Below are positions 10,343-19,470 of a stretch of 64,000 nucleotides of DNA, in pieces. The position numbers and the translations under genes are program-made. The stretch's first letter is position 1; each line of letters starts with the position of its first letter. This DNA is from Saccharomycopsis fibuligera x Saccharomycopsis cf. fibuligera (Eukaryota; Ascomycota; Saccharomycetes; Ascoideales; Saccharomycopsidaceae), in contig CP012812.1 of the NCBI GenBank assembly GCA_001936135.1, forward strand, positions 248,001 to 312,000, in the 5' to 3' direction. A model generated the notes under the pieces. It was not told the origin of the DNA and searched no databases. It was given only the letters and a program-made list of their open reading frames with translations.

Positions 10343-10836
10343 ATGGTACAAACTAGACCCATGCATTATGATGAAGCGAATGTTAAACGGTTAAATACTG
10401 AGGTATGTGCAAGAATTTAGAAAATAAATTGGGTCGTATATTCTAAACTTTTCATGTGAGAAACCAGGAATATAATTATAGGTACCTCATCTCACTTTAA
10501 TTCGTGGATCAAGTCTAACAATTACTATTAATATGAACTTTTGACTAACTGTGTTTAATCTAGATTACCACTGCTCTCGCCATAGGCGGTTTTAATGGGC
10601 TAGTTTGGGGCATAGCATCCTACTTTGTTATTGGATTAGCATATCCAACCATTAAAAAGACAAGACTACCGGCCAAGTTATTCTATTTTACAATTTGGAC
10701 AGGTTCCGGTGCTGCTTATCGTGCTGATAAACAAGTGATTTTGTTTAGTAAGAATTACAATAGGGCAAAAGAAATACGGGATCAGCAGCTCTTGGAAGAA
10801 GCAGCTGATCAGGGCATTTATACTGATAATGAGTAG
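10343..10836 (+). CDS. Small Rcf2/Rcf3-like two-span mitochondrial protein, spliced, 110 aa
   Basis: This gene appears only after splicing. Exon 1 is 10343-10402 (20 codons, MVQTRPMHYDEANVKRLNTE). The intron is 10403-10563, with donor GTATGT, branch site GACTAAC near 10542-10549 and acceptor TAG at 10561-10563. Exon 2 is 10564-10836 (90 codons plus stop). The phases join exactly. The product has two hydrophobic segments (about residues 23-45 and 57-73) joined by YPTIKKTRLPAK, then a charged helical tail. The pattern of a short acidic N-terminus, a glycine-rich first span, an intervening Lys/Pro loop and a second span resembles Rcf3 and the N-terminal half of Rcf2, which bind cytochrome bc1-cytochrome oxidase supercomplexes in yeast mitochondria. 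The family call is from pattern only, so no symbol is given. Gene structure is firm, function moderate. Confidence 0.75.
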
Positions 10837-11138
10837 ATGATGCGTGTACATTTTTGCGTCTAATACAGTATATTTTTTCTCTTTATTGTGTTATATTTAG
10901 GATAATTTGTTTGAGGTTTGCTTTTCAAATATTCGTTTTACTTAACGTTGTTTTGTTACTATCATAGTTGCTATATTCAATTTAACGAGTTATGACATTT
11001 TAAAATGGCTTTTCGCGGTAGATGCACAAATAGTCCACTACATTAACCGACATTAACAAACTCATAAAATACAAAACATATATTTATAAACAGAAATCCA
11101 AACAAACGAAAAAGGCATAAGCCACACTTAATCTTCAA
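10837..11138. other. Convergent 3' region between the Rcf3-like gene and SRO7
   Basis: About 300 AT-rich bases with no gene seen. It holds the 3' ends of two convergent genes. Confidence 0.4.
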
Positions 11139-14100
11139 CTAAAAACCAAACTTAGATTTGACAAAAGATTTCATCATAGAATTCTTTGAACTTTCAACTG
11201 ACTCATTCATTGATTCGCTGAATGCCGCACCAGCATCATTGAATTTAGTTTCTAAATCATTCATTGTATTGTTGAATGTTCGGGAAACATTATTCCATCC
11301 CCATCCATCATTTGTCTGCGTAGTTCCTGTTCTTCTTACCGAAGAACCAGCAGTTGGTCTGCCACTACTGGTACTTGTTCTACCATAGCCTGAACCAGCA
11401 GGACCAGGACCAGGACCAGTATCATCATTCTCCGTAGTACCATAGGTAGCCAAATTTTGGAAAACATCACCACTTAAAGATTTAGAAGCCAACTCAGTTT
11501 CTTGAGGATATTTGGATCTGGATTTTCGATCGCCTTCAAACAACAATTCCAAATCTTTCACCGACGTGACTTTAGATCCTCTTGCCCACTGTAATGAATT
11601 AAATACCGGACGTGGCGGAATCTTGCATTCTTGGTTAAATAGTAAATCACCATTGAAGTTGTTTTTTCCTTGGCCGTATCTTGTAGTATGCACCAATGTT
11701 CCCTCAAATGCATCTTTACGAATGACAATGTCACCGTTTAGTAAAACTGTACTTTGAGCAGCATATTTTTTGTTGAGCGGGTACTGTAGTTTCAAAGTAC
11801 TAATATCCACAAGACTAGGAATCGATAGCACTTTAACAGTACTGTTAGCAAACAATACCGTCAACACTGTGGTCTCCATTGGGGCATCTGGGTTGGCTGA
11901 GTGAACTCTGCTAATGTTGGCAGATATGATTTCTGAGGTTTCGTCGAAATTCCTGTTCGTAGATTTATGAGTTGGTGATTTCAAGAGTCTAATGCCAAAC
12001 GAAGAAACAGTGATAATTAAACCTTTGATGAGGATACCTGAGGCAAGCTGAGCAAATTCTTGAGTTCTTGCCACTGCAGTATCACCATTATTTGCATTGA
12101 GAGGAATGATATGTTGAATTTTGGAAGAATCAGCTTCATAGTTGCTGAGGAAGGTTGCTTGAAATCTTGATTTGGTATTTGGAGTAGCTTGGGGAATGAT
12201 TTGGAATGTCACCAAACTACCAGCAGAGGTACCTAAAAGTAACAAAATTGATGAGTACTTGGCATCTTCTGATCCTTTCATGATGGCAAACTCAATAGAT
12301 GTGATATGTGACAAACCTTCCGTCTTTCTCTTTTTGCTTGCAAAGTTGTTAATGTTCTCTAACAAAATAATATCATAGACTCTTCTATCAACAATCATAA
12401 ACTGGCCGTCCTCATACGCAATTGCTGAAAACTCAATGTTAGAATTCTTAAGGGCAGTAACTCTTAATCCACCATTATGAATTGGCGGCTTGATAGCAAT
12501 CAGAGGCAAGAAGCCTTTATTGACAAAAGCAGGGATATTTTTTTCCACGTTGACAATCAAGTTGGTGCTATTTTTAATTGACAAGTTGTTCATCTTGGCA
12601 GTAAGTGACGAGTCTTTGTCATAATCGTCTTGAGTAATATTTGGATTGAAAAGTCGATTAGAACCAAATTTGTAAAAAATAGTTTCTCCGTCATAATTAC
12701 TGATCATCAAGTCAGTAGTATGGCCTGAAAAAGATATTTTGCTAATTGGCGAAGGAGTGGATGAATTAAGACCAAACGATGTATCTATCTCTATAACACT
12801 AGTTTCGTCGAGTTCAGTATGCGAAGCATCCCATAACTTAACTGAACCATCGGAGTGACCAGTTATAAATAAACTTCTTCCTTCGCTAAATACTCTTGCT
12901 CTAGATGGTTCGGAAGCACCACCTTTGAATAACGTTTCGTCATAAAACCCCAATTTCGTAACCTTACGCTTTTTTTGAGCATTAAGCGAGTCCAAGATCC
13001 CAAGCCATTGGTTTCTTGGTGATATTGTTGCGAATAGTGTAGTCAATTTTGGGTGAACCCAAGACAAAGATGGTGGCAAAATTGAGGCATTGTAAATTAA
13101 TTTGCCAAGTGGGTACCTCAACAACTCCACGGTGCCGTTTTCAAGAAGAACTAAGATGGCATTTGGATCATGATTACCAGCAAAGAAAGGTGATGAGACT
13201 GGCAACGGCAAGAAACGCTTAATTGAGCTGTTTTGGGTTATTGGGAAAATTTTTAAATTTTTAGGATTTGAGTAAAACTCAGACATTTTTTCATATGATG
13301 TGATGGAGTATTTTGGCGTTGTATGAAACTCAATTTTGGTAATGTTATGGTTTTGCTCATATTCGCTAATATCAGTTTTTATGCTATCTCCACCAACAAC
13401 CAAAAGAGAAGTATTTTCGGGATTGCTTTCACAGAGCCATTCAACTTGGGTAATTCTATTGTATCTCATTGGTTGTACACTAGTAGGATTGTTGAAAAAT
13501 TGTGATTGCGGTTTATCGACATCAGTGTCAAAAATTGTTCTGGCTTGGATGAGTTTACCACTATTTGCATCCCAAAAAACTAAAGAACCATCTTCATGAC
13601 ATGTTAATATGTTTAAACCATTAGGATGGAAAACTGCTTTGATTACATCTGGCTGACGTACTTTATTAACATTGGTCAAATCACCACCGGGTGCTCCTGC
13701 AGGAACCTGGTAGTCAAAAACCTGTTTGACCTTGTTTTCAATAATAGAATACAATACCACAGTTTTAGCGTACCCCACCAAAAGTGTACCAATGTCTCTT
13801 GGATGAATCTGGAGTGATCTAATAGAGTTATCAATACTTGATGGATTGATATGTGGCGAGTTCTTGTTGGCCCATGATTTTCTGATAACGTGAGGTTTTT
13901 GCAAGTTGGCAATTTTATAGTGGTTTAAAAAACCTTTTGCTACATCAAAAATCATGATTAAGCCAGTTTCAAGACCAAGGTATATCCAGTCAAAGCTTGC
14001 GTCTGATTCAATGATGGAGACTCTTCCAGGGACATGTTCATCAGTCAAGAGTCTTTTGCTGGATAGTGAAAAAACAGACAATGTTGAAGAAGTGCTAACT

Positions 14101-14513
14101 GCAACCAAAAAGACATTCTTCACAAATCTGAGATGAGCGATTGGTTCTGGTCTCTTGGTGTTAAAGACAACCTCGACATTCTTTTGGCCCAAGATGTAAA
14201 TTTGGCCACGATCGTTAGCGATGGCTAAAAGCGATTGAACCGGATCAAACGCAAATGAAACAATATGTCCAGAAATACCATAATGGCATACCTAATTAAA
14301 GCGTTAGCTTTCAAATCAACTCAGATTGAAACTTTATTGCTTTTTTCAAAAAATAAAAAAGAATTTCAAAGTTTAAGAGGATGCTTCATCAAAATTCAAA
14401 CATACGTCACTGAGCTGGAACTCCTCAGGGAGTAATCCATGGGAAAAATCATTCAAAGACACAGCCTTTAAAGTGTTTGAAAGATCCTTGATTTTGTGTT
14501 TTGGCTTGAACAT
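11139..14513 (-). CDS. SRO7: Sro7/Lgl-family WD40 protein of exocytosis, spliced, 1086 aa
   Basis: Exon 1 is 14513-14406 (36 codons, beginning MFKPKHKIKDLSNTLK). The intron is 14405-14292, with donor GTATGT, a branch-like GCTAAC and acceptor TTAG. Exon 2 runs from 14291 to 11139. The junction joins LSD to VCHYGISGHIVSFAFDP, the start of the first WD40 repeat, as in Sro7 and animal Lethal giant larvae. The body carries the two seven-bladed propellers typical of Lgl proteins. The tail ends with NDLETKFNDAGAAFSESMNE, the regulatory tail seen in Sro7/Sro77. Sro7 binds the t-SNARE Sec9, the Rab Sec4 and the exocyst subunit Exo84, and promotes vesicle fusion at the plasma membrane. A frame read without the intron would begin at a TTG inside blade 1, so that start is rejected. 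Length is close to S. cerevisiae Sro7. Confidence 0.93.
14292..14405 (-). other. SRO7: Intron of SRO7
   Basis: The 114-base intron has a GTATGT donor at 14405, a GCTAAC branch-point-like motif about 15 bases before the acceptor, and a TTAG acceptor ending at 14292. Removing it keeps the frame and restores the Lgl N-terminus. The unspliced frame has an in-frame TAG exactly at the acceptor. Confidence 0.9.
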
Positions 14514-14879
14514 ATTCAATAAAAGGGGATAACCGTCTGCTATTGTGGTATGAAATGGCTATAAGTTTAACAGGACCACGAACAGTAGCCAGGAATAACT
14601 GTGCTGTTGTGCATTGGTGCTTGATGCTTCTGTCTATTTTAACAGAAACTGATCCGTCAATACATCCATCGCTTTCAGAGCACCCCGATATTGCTAAACG
14701 ATACAAATACAAATGAATGACATTCACGTGATAATTTGTTTATGTTTTTTATTTTTTGTTTTGTTTTTTATTTTTGTTTCTGGAATCTGTTTACACTTTT
14801 AATATTAAATCAACTTATCGCGATTTGGTTATATTTAAGATACAACAAACGACGACACAGATTTTTAAAACACAGAAGC
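14514..14879. promoter_or_regulatory. Divergent promoter between SRO7 and NUF2, with E-box
   Basis: This 366-base region separates the two divergent start codons. It contains TCACGTGA at 14724-14731, almost midway, a likely bHLH (Cbf1-type) site able to serve both directions. T-rich sequence follows on the NUF2 side. Confidence 0.45.
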
Positions 14880-16292
14880 ATGTCTAGAGTAACCTCGGTA
14901 TACGGTAGAACCTCAGGGTCTTCGTCTTTGAGCCGCCGTAACCAGCAATCTACTGATTTTTTTCCTCTTTTATCATCCAAAGAGATTGCCCTTTGCTTAC
15001 AAAGTTGCAACATTAATGTCACAGAGGAGAACATTTCTAAGCCTACCTCTCAGTTTACCCAGCATTTGTTCATTGACTTGATACCGCCTGAGTTTTTATC
15101 TACAACATTGAATAAGAAACTTGAAAAATTTCAAAAAAGAAATAAGCTGAGTGATAATGACTATTTCAATGAAATCTCTCAATCTTTACCAATCATTGCA
15201 TTGCAAAGAGAATTGTATGATTTTATGCGGACTTGTGGCATAACTGACTTCAACTTCATGGACGTATACAAACCAGAAACGTATCGCTTGAGCAGAATAT
15301 TGAGTGCAGTGGTGAACTTTGCTAGATTTAAATACGAGCGGTCCAATGACTATCAGGATTTGATTGATATCAGCGAGGAGTACTTGGTGAAAAGAAACCA
15401 GTTGATTGACGAGAGTCAGAATTTGATGACCGAGATAGAAATGCTCACTAACAAACATACCAATGCTCAGGAGAAGATAAATGAGATTAATGAGTATCAA
15501 TCCAAGATTCAGAAAGATTTGAAGGAGCTTAAATCTGTACAGGATAAATTGTCACAAGAGCATTTGAATTATAAAACCAGGAGAAACGAATTGATCAATC
15601 AAATTCAGTTAGAGAATGAAAATATTATTCATGCCACTCAAGAAAATGATTCTGTTAAAAACTTGATTGCAAAGATAGATTTAAAGAATCCTGAAAATAC
15701 CAAGAATGAGATCAATGATTATAGACAGAATTTGGCTAATTTGAAAATCAAACTAACCAACTTGGATGATAAAGAGCGCAAAATTCAAATTACTATTGAT
15801 TCGATGAAATACATTGAGAATGATATTAAAATTCTTATTAATTTGATTAATAGCATCAAGAATGATTTGAAAACCTCTAAAGAACAACAATCTAAGCTCA
15901 TAGCATACAATGAGGTGAAAGATTTTAAAAACAATGAACTTTTAAACTTAAATAGAAAGATACAGCAAGTGCAGCAGCAGATTGATAATGTGAATAGTAA
16001 GATAAGCAGATACTCCAAGCAGAGGCAAGAAAAGGTTGAAAGTCATACCAATAAGATGAAAGAATTACAAAACAATTATTCTAGATTAATGGTTGAGAAA
16101 AAACTTAAAGATAAAGACTTGGGCAATAAAAAGACAAGATTGGAAGATCTTGATACCCAAATTAAAAAATTGATTAATGAGTTTGATGAAGAATTAAACG
16201 ATTCTGACTATCAGATTAAGCTCCTATGGCAACATATTGAAATTTATATGAAGAAGATGAGCGCGGAATTGGGGCAAGCAGCTTTTGTATGA
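14880..16292 (+). CDS. NUF2: Kinetochore protein Nuf2 (Ndc80 complex), 470 aa
   Basis: The N-terminal part (about residues 20-165) is a calponin-homology-like domain beginning FFPLLSSKEIALCLQSCNINVTEENISKP, diagnostic of Nuf2. It continues with the DVYKPETYRLSRILSAVVNFARFK segment that packs against microtubule-bound Ndc80. From about residue 170 to the end the protein is a long coiled coil rich in Glu, Lys, Asn and Gln. Nuf2 pairs with Ndc80 and, with Spc24-Spc25, links centromeric chromatin to microtubules. The ATG at 14880 (MSRVTS) is chosen. An upstream in-frame ATG at 14736 would add 48 hydrophobic residues that no Nuf2 has. Length fits the S. cerevisiae protein (451 aa). Confidence 0.95.
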   Translation: MSRVTSVYGRTSGSSSLSRRNQQSTDFFPLLSSKEIALCLQSCNINVTEENISKPTSQFTQHLFIDLIPPEFLSTTLNKKLEKFQKRNKLSDNDYFNEISQSLPIIALQRELYDFMRTCGITDFNFMDVYKPETYRLSRILSAVVNFARFKYERSNDYQDLIDISEEYLVKRNQLIDESQNLMTEIEMLTNKHTNAQEKINEINEYQSKIQKDLKELKSVQDKLSQEHLNYKTRRNELINQIQLENENIIHATQENDSVKNLIAKIDLKNPENTKNEINDYRQNLANLKIKLTNLDDKERKIQITIDSMKYIENDIKILINLINSIKNDLKTSKEQQSKLIAYNEVKDFKNNELLNLNRKIQQVQQQIDNVNSKISRYSKQRQEKVESHTNKMKELQNNYSRLMVEKKLKDKDLGNKKTRLEDLDTQIKKLINEFDEELNDSDYQIKLLWQHIEIYMKKMSAELGQAAFV

Positions 16293-16944
16293 TTACAGTT
16301 TACTATCTCTTGTCTTTGTTGTCGATTTTGTTTTATAGTTTGTTATGTTTTGTTCAAGTTTTTTTTCCTCTTTTTGTTTCAGTTTTGGGTGAAGGGATTG
16401 GTTTTATGAATTTACAATGATTTTTTTTTTTTTTGTCGAGTATAAGCCATATTAGTAAGTACGACTATTGTAACATTAGTATCGAAGTATAATTAGTACC
16501 AAAATATATAAGATAAACAGTTAGATGCAATGAGGTATCATAAAAAAATCAAGAGGCCACCGTAGAAGATAAACAACAACAAAGAAAAAAAAAAAAAAAA
16601 AAACCAGAGCAGATAAATAAATAAAATGACAAGTTGAAGTGAACGAAGAAAAGAGAACAAAGTATTGAAACAAAAAAAAAACAACGAGCAATTGAAAGAA
16701 ACAATCAAAGGACGGAATAACAAAAAAAAGAGAAACAACATGGAAACATAAAATAGTGTTGAACTATGCACATGGTTTATAATGACAGATAAAATGAAAT
16801 GAAGAAAGCTGTGTTGCAAAAAGACAAAAAGTCTAGAAATTTTTTATAGAGAAACAATCCAAATGTACAAGATATCACCGCTAATGTCATAGATATTGGA
16901 AACTTTTATGAATAATAAGAACAGGTCAATGTTATACTTCCAAA
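16293..16944. other. Convergent 3' region between NUF2 and FOL2
   Basis: About 650 AT-rich bases with a T-run near 16421-16434 and an A-run near 16585-16603. The minus-strand open frame at 16538-16819 is Phe/Leu low complexity caused by A-rich DNA and is not a gene. Confidence 0.5.
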
Positions 16945-17919
16945 TTAACGCTTTCCCAACAAGCCCAAGAATTCTTCTCTAGTCTTTTGCTGGCTTCTGA
17001 AACAACCAAGCATACAACTAGTAACAGTAGAACTGCCTGTCTTTTGAATACCTCTGCTAACCATGCACATATGAGTACATTCAATAACCACGGCAACCCC
17101 TAAAGGTTTTAAAATCTCACTTAAACACATGGCGATCTGCTTAGTGAGTCTTTCTTGTACTTGAAGTCTGCGACAATACATTTCTGCTAATCTTGCCAAT
17201 TTGGATAGCCCTAGCACTTTTTTATTTGGAATATAGCCAATATGACACTTACCGAAAAATGGCACCAAATGATGTTCACAAAGGGAATAGATTTCTATGT
17301 CTCTAACAATCACCATTTCATCATGATCTTCTTCAAAAACCGCTCTTTTAATAACATCACGGATATTGTCCTGATACCCCTTAGTAAAATAAAGCATTGC
17401 CCTAGCGTATCTTTCTGGAGTTTCGAACAATCCTTCTCTATCAACATTTTCACCAAGTTCGGACAAAATGGTTTTCACTGCATCAGCAATACGCAATTCA
17501 CGCTGTTTGTTTTCTTCATCTGATTCTTCAATTCTTTCACGAGCTCCCAATGAAGGCCAGGACAACCCATCAGAGTCAACTGGAGGATTCAAAGTGTATG
17601 GTGAAGCAGGTCTAGTAGCCAATGGAGATTGCAAAAAAGCGCGGTTGACTTCATGCTGATGATGTATGTTAGCAGTTGCATTGCTAGCGGATGACGTACT
17701 GTGGTTGTTGACAGATGGAAGGCTGTTAGAGCTACCAGCACTGCTGCCAGGATGATGGCCACCATTAAGGGATGCTAGTGCGGAAGTAGCATAGCCAACT
17801 CCAAAGGGAATATTGTTGACAATCTGGTGGTTTTCGGAGACTACTTCTTTGACATCGGAGGAGGAAGTATTGGCTTGATTACCAGTGCGGCGATGAGAAT
17901 TATCTTGAAAATTACTCAT
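16945..17919 (-). CDS. FOL2: GTP cyclohydrolase I, 324 aa, with long disordered N-terminus
   Basis: This enzyme catalyses the first step of folate/pterin synthesis, GTP to 7,8-dihydroneopterin triphosphate. The catalytic domain spans about residues 140-324. The zinc ligands are Cys214 and His217 in [10 protein letters not shown] and Cys285 in CTHMCM. The family motifs [30 protein letters not shown] and the C-terminal [17 protein letters not shown] are intact. The first 110 or so residues are Ser/Asn/His/Gly-rich and have no counterpart in bacterial enzymes. S. cerevisiae Fol2 is 243 aa, so this extension is about 80 residues longer. The start is the first ATG. No internal Met lies before the catalytic domain, so the extension must be translated if this frame is used. 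Confidence 0.95.
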   Translation of the reverse strand: MSNFQDNSHRRTGNQANTSSSDVKEVVSENHQIVNNIPFGVGYATSALASLNGGHHPGSSAGSSNSLPSVNNHSTSSASNATANIHHQHEVNRAFLQSPLATRPASPYTLNPPVDSDGLSWPSLGARERIEESDEENKQRELRIADAVKTILSELGENVDREGLFETPERYARAMLYFTKGYQDNIRDVIKRAVFEEDHDEMVIVRDIEIYSLCEHHLVPFFGKCHIGYIPNKKVLGLSKLARLAEMYCRRLQVQERLTKQIAMCLSEILKPLGVAVVIECTHMCMVSRGIQKTGSSTVTSCMLGCFRSQQKTREEFLGLLGKR

Positions 17920-18410
17920 ATCTAACGGGACAAGATTGAAGCTGGGGGAGAAGTATTTGTACCTGCGTTTTTAAATTGAGGTCTTAGAGTGTAGCACTTT
18001 TGCAAGTTGATGAAGATACCAAGGCAAGTTCAATAATGAGCAAAGGGATCTGTGAAGTCAATTAATAAAATGTTGAAGATGAGTCAGTTAAAAAAAAAAA
18101 AAAAAAAAATCTGAGAGATGGGTAAAGCCGATCGCTTTGCTCGGTTAATGCGATTTTTCACTCAGAAACTGAAATTTTTTTGCTTCTCGTTTTTCACATG
18201 CCATCGCATGCATTTCAATGTGTTGGGATGTATATTTATGTTAAAGTATGCCCACTCACATGATACAAGCCTCAGAAAAAGAATTCTTACATTAATTTGC
18301 ACAATATCACACTTTAGCACAGTATTTGACATTAATATACAGCACGGCATCATTATTACAGCTTAGTACGTTATAGTACTGCTAAATACACCAAGAGACA
18401 TGCCAAAACA

Positions 18411-18485
18411 CTTCTGCGCAGAAGAATACGGCAATGCACATCGATGTGCGCCGCGAATTTTTTTTTTTTTAAAAAAAAAAAAATT
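18411..18485. repeat. Cluster of perfect palindromes
   Basis: CTTCTGCGCAGAAG (18411-18424) and GCACATCGATGTGC (18436-18449) are each perfect 14-base palindromes, 11 bases apart. Shortly after comes an A/T palindrome, AATT-like with about 12 T followed by about 13 A (about 18457-18485). Each could be a dimeric protein-binding site or form a short hairpin. No known motif is assigned. Confidence 0.7.
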
Positions 18486-19078
18486 TTGTGATTTTCCATC
18501 ACTTGAATGATTAGTGATGAGTAAATAATGCAACTGCAAGACTGCAAAGTGTCTAAATTAGTGTATGAGGACCATATTTTTCCACAGTGCAGTAAACTAG
18601 TTGAAACCTAAATCTGCTGAAAAGTGCCGTCGCGTTGTGAAACCAGCAGCAAATGTCAAAATCTGCAGCTAATTTCGAATGGCAGGCCAATCTAGCTGTG
18701 GCCTTAAAGGCTACACTTCACTGTAAGACATGTGGACAGATGTGCAAGACGCTTCTTCTGGCTCTGTTCTTGCCCGAATCTGAAGGATTAGTTTAGACAG
18801 GTATATGTATCCACGACTGTAGTCTCTATAGCTTTCTCAATATTAGCTAGCTTTGTCACTTTTTATTGTGGTTGGTGCAAAATCCAGTAATTAAGATGTC
18901 CCCACCGCTGATCCGCATTTCTTACTTTTCTCTGCTGAAATTTGTCGCGGACCAGTACTAGAAAAATCCTTGCTTTTAAGTTTGTTATGGGCGTTTTTGC
19001 AGTACCAAACAAATCTTAACCCAAAACAAAGTGCACAGTAGTTGCTTTTTTCATACATTAATTAAAATTTAATCCGAT

Positions 19079-19237
19079 TTTTTCCAACTTTCGAATACGT
19101 TTGGAGTCTTTAGAATTCTGTGGTCGTCTCTTTTTTCCAACTTTTGAATACTTTTGGGGGTATTTAGAATTCGGTGGTCGTCTCTTTTTTCAAACTTTTG
19201 AATACTTTTGGGGTCTTTAGAATTCGGTGGTCGTCTC
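19079..19237. repeat. Threefold tandem repeat, unit 52-54 bp
   Basis: Three head-to-tail copies are at about 19079-19130, 19131-19184 and 19185-19237. Each begins with a T-run and CCAACTTT and ends GAATTCGGTGGTCGTCTC (first copy with one difference). A degenerate start of a fourth copy follows. Copies 2 and 3 are almost identical. The array ends about 67 bases upstream of the TATA box of the transporter gene, the usual position of an upstream activating sequence. Confidence 0.85.
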
Positions 19238-19303
19238 TTTCTCTAACTTCAAACACGCCTTGGCTTTCTCATTCCCATCATATGATACTGCTAAGTAGAT
19301 CCA

Positions 19304-19313
19304 TATATATATA
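19304..19313 (+). promoter_or_regulatory. TATA box candidate for the Thi7-like gene
   Basis: A run of alternating TATATATATA lies 158 bases before the ATG at 19471 and directly downstream of the tandem repeat array. Confidence 0.5.
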
Positions 19314-19470
19314 GCATCTACTCGCCGGCCAATTACCAATCATTGACTTGATTCTAACAACTCTTTAACCTACAAAACACAACTACACATCAGAAGTCCT
19401 GGCGTTCGATCAGGCAAACCAAAAGATAATACTCACTTAATAACTGATTACACTCACACACTTCAATAAA

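Larger units (their letters stand above)
17920..19470. promoter_or_regulatory. Long intergenic region upstream of the Thi7-like transporter, with palindromes and tandem repeats
   Basis: About 1.55 kb without a supportable gene. On the FOL2 side there is an A-run at about 18090-18109. In the middle is a cluster of perfect palindromes (18411-18485), and nearer the transporter a threefold 53-bp repeat (19079-19237) and a TATA box (19304-19313). The open frames at 18118-18366 and on its opposite strand have no domain. Confidence 0.5.

Noticed and set aside
14192-14192. TTG start of SRO7 giving 1017 aa
   Set aside because: The conserved N-terminus continues upstream through an intron to an ATG at 14513, with good splice sites. 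The TTG is internal.
14736-14879. Upstream ATG extension of NUF2
   Set aside because: It would add 48 Phe/Leu-rich residues not seen in Nuf2. The ATG at 14880 fits the family.
19380-19470. TPP riboswitch in the leader of the Thi7-like gene
   Set aside because: Words such as GATAATACTC are reminiscent of it, but the paired CTGAGA and remaining conserved core are absent in order.
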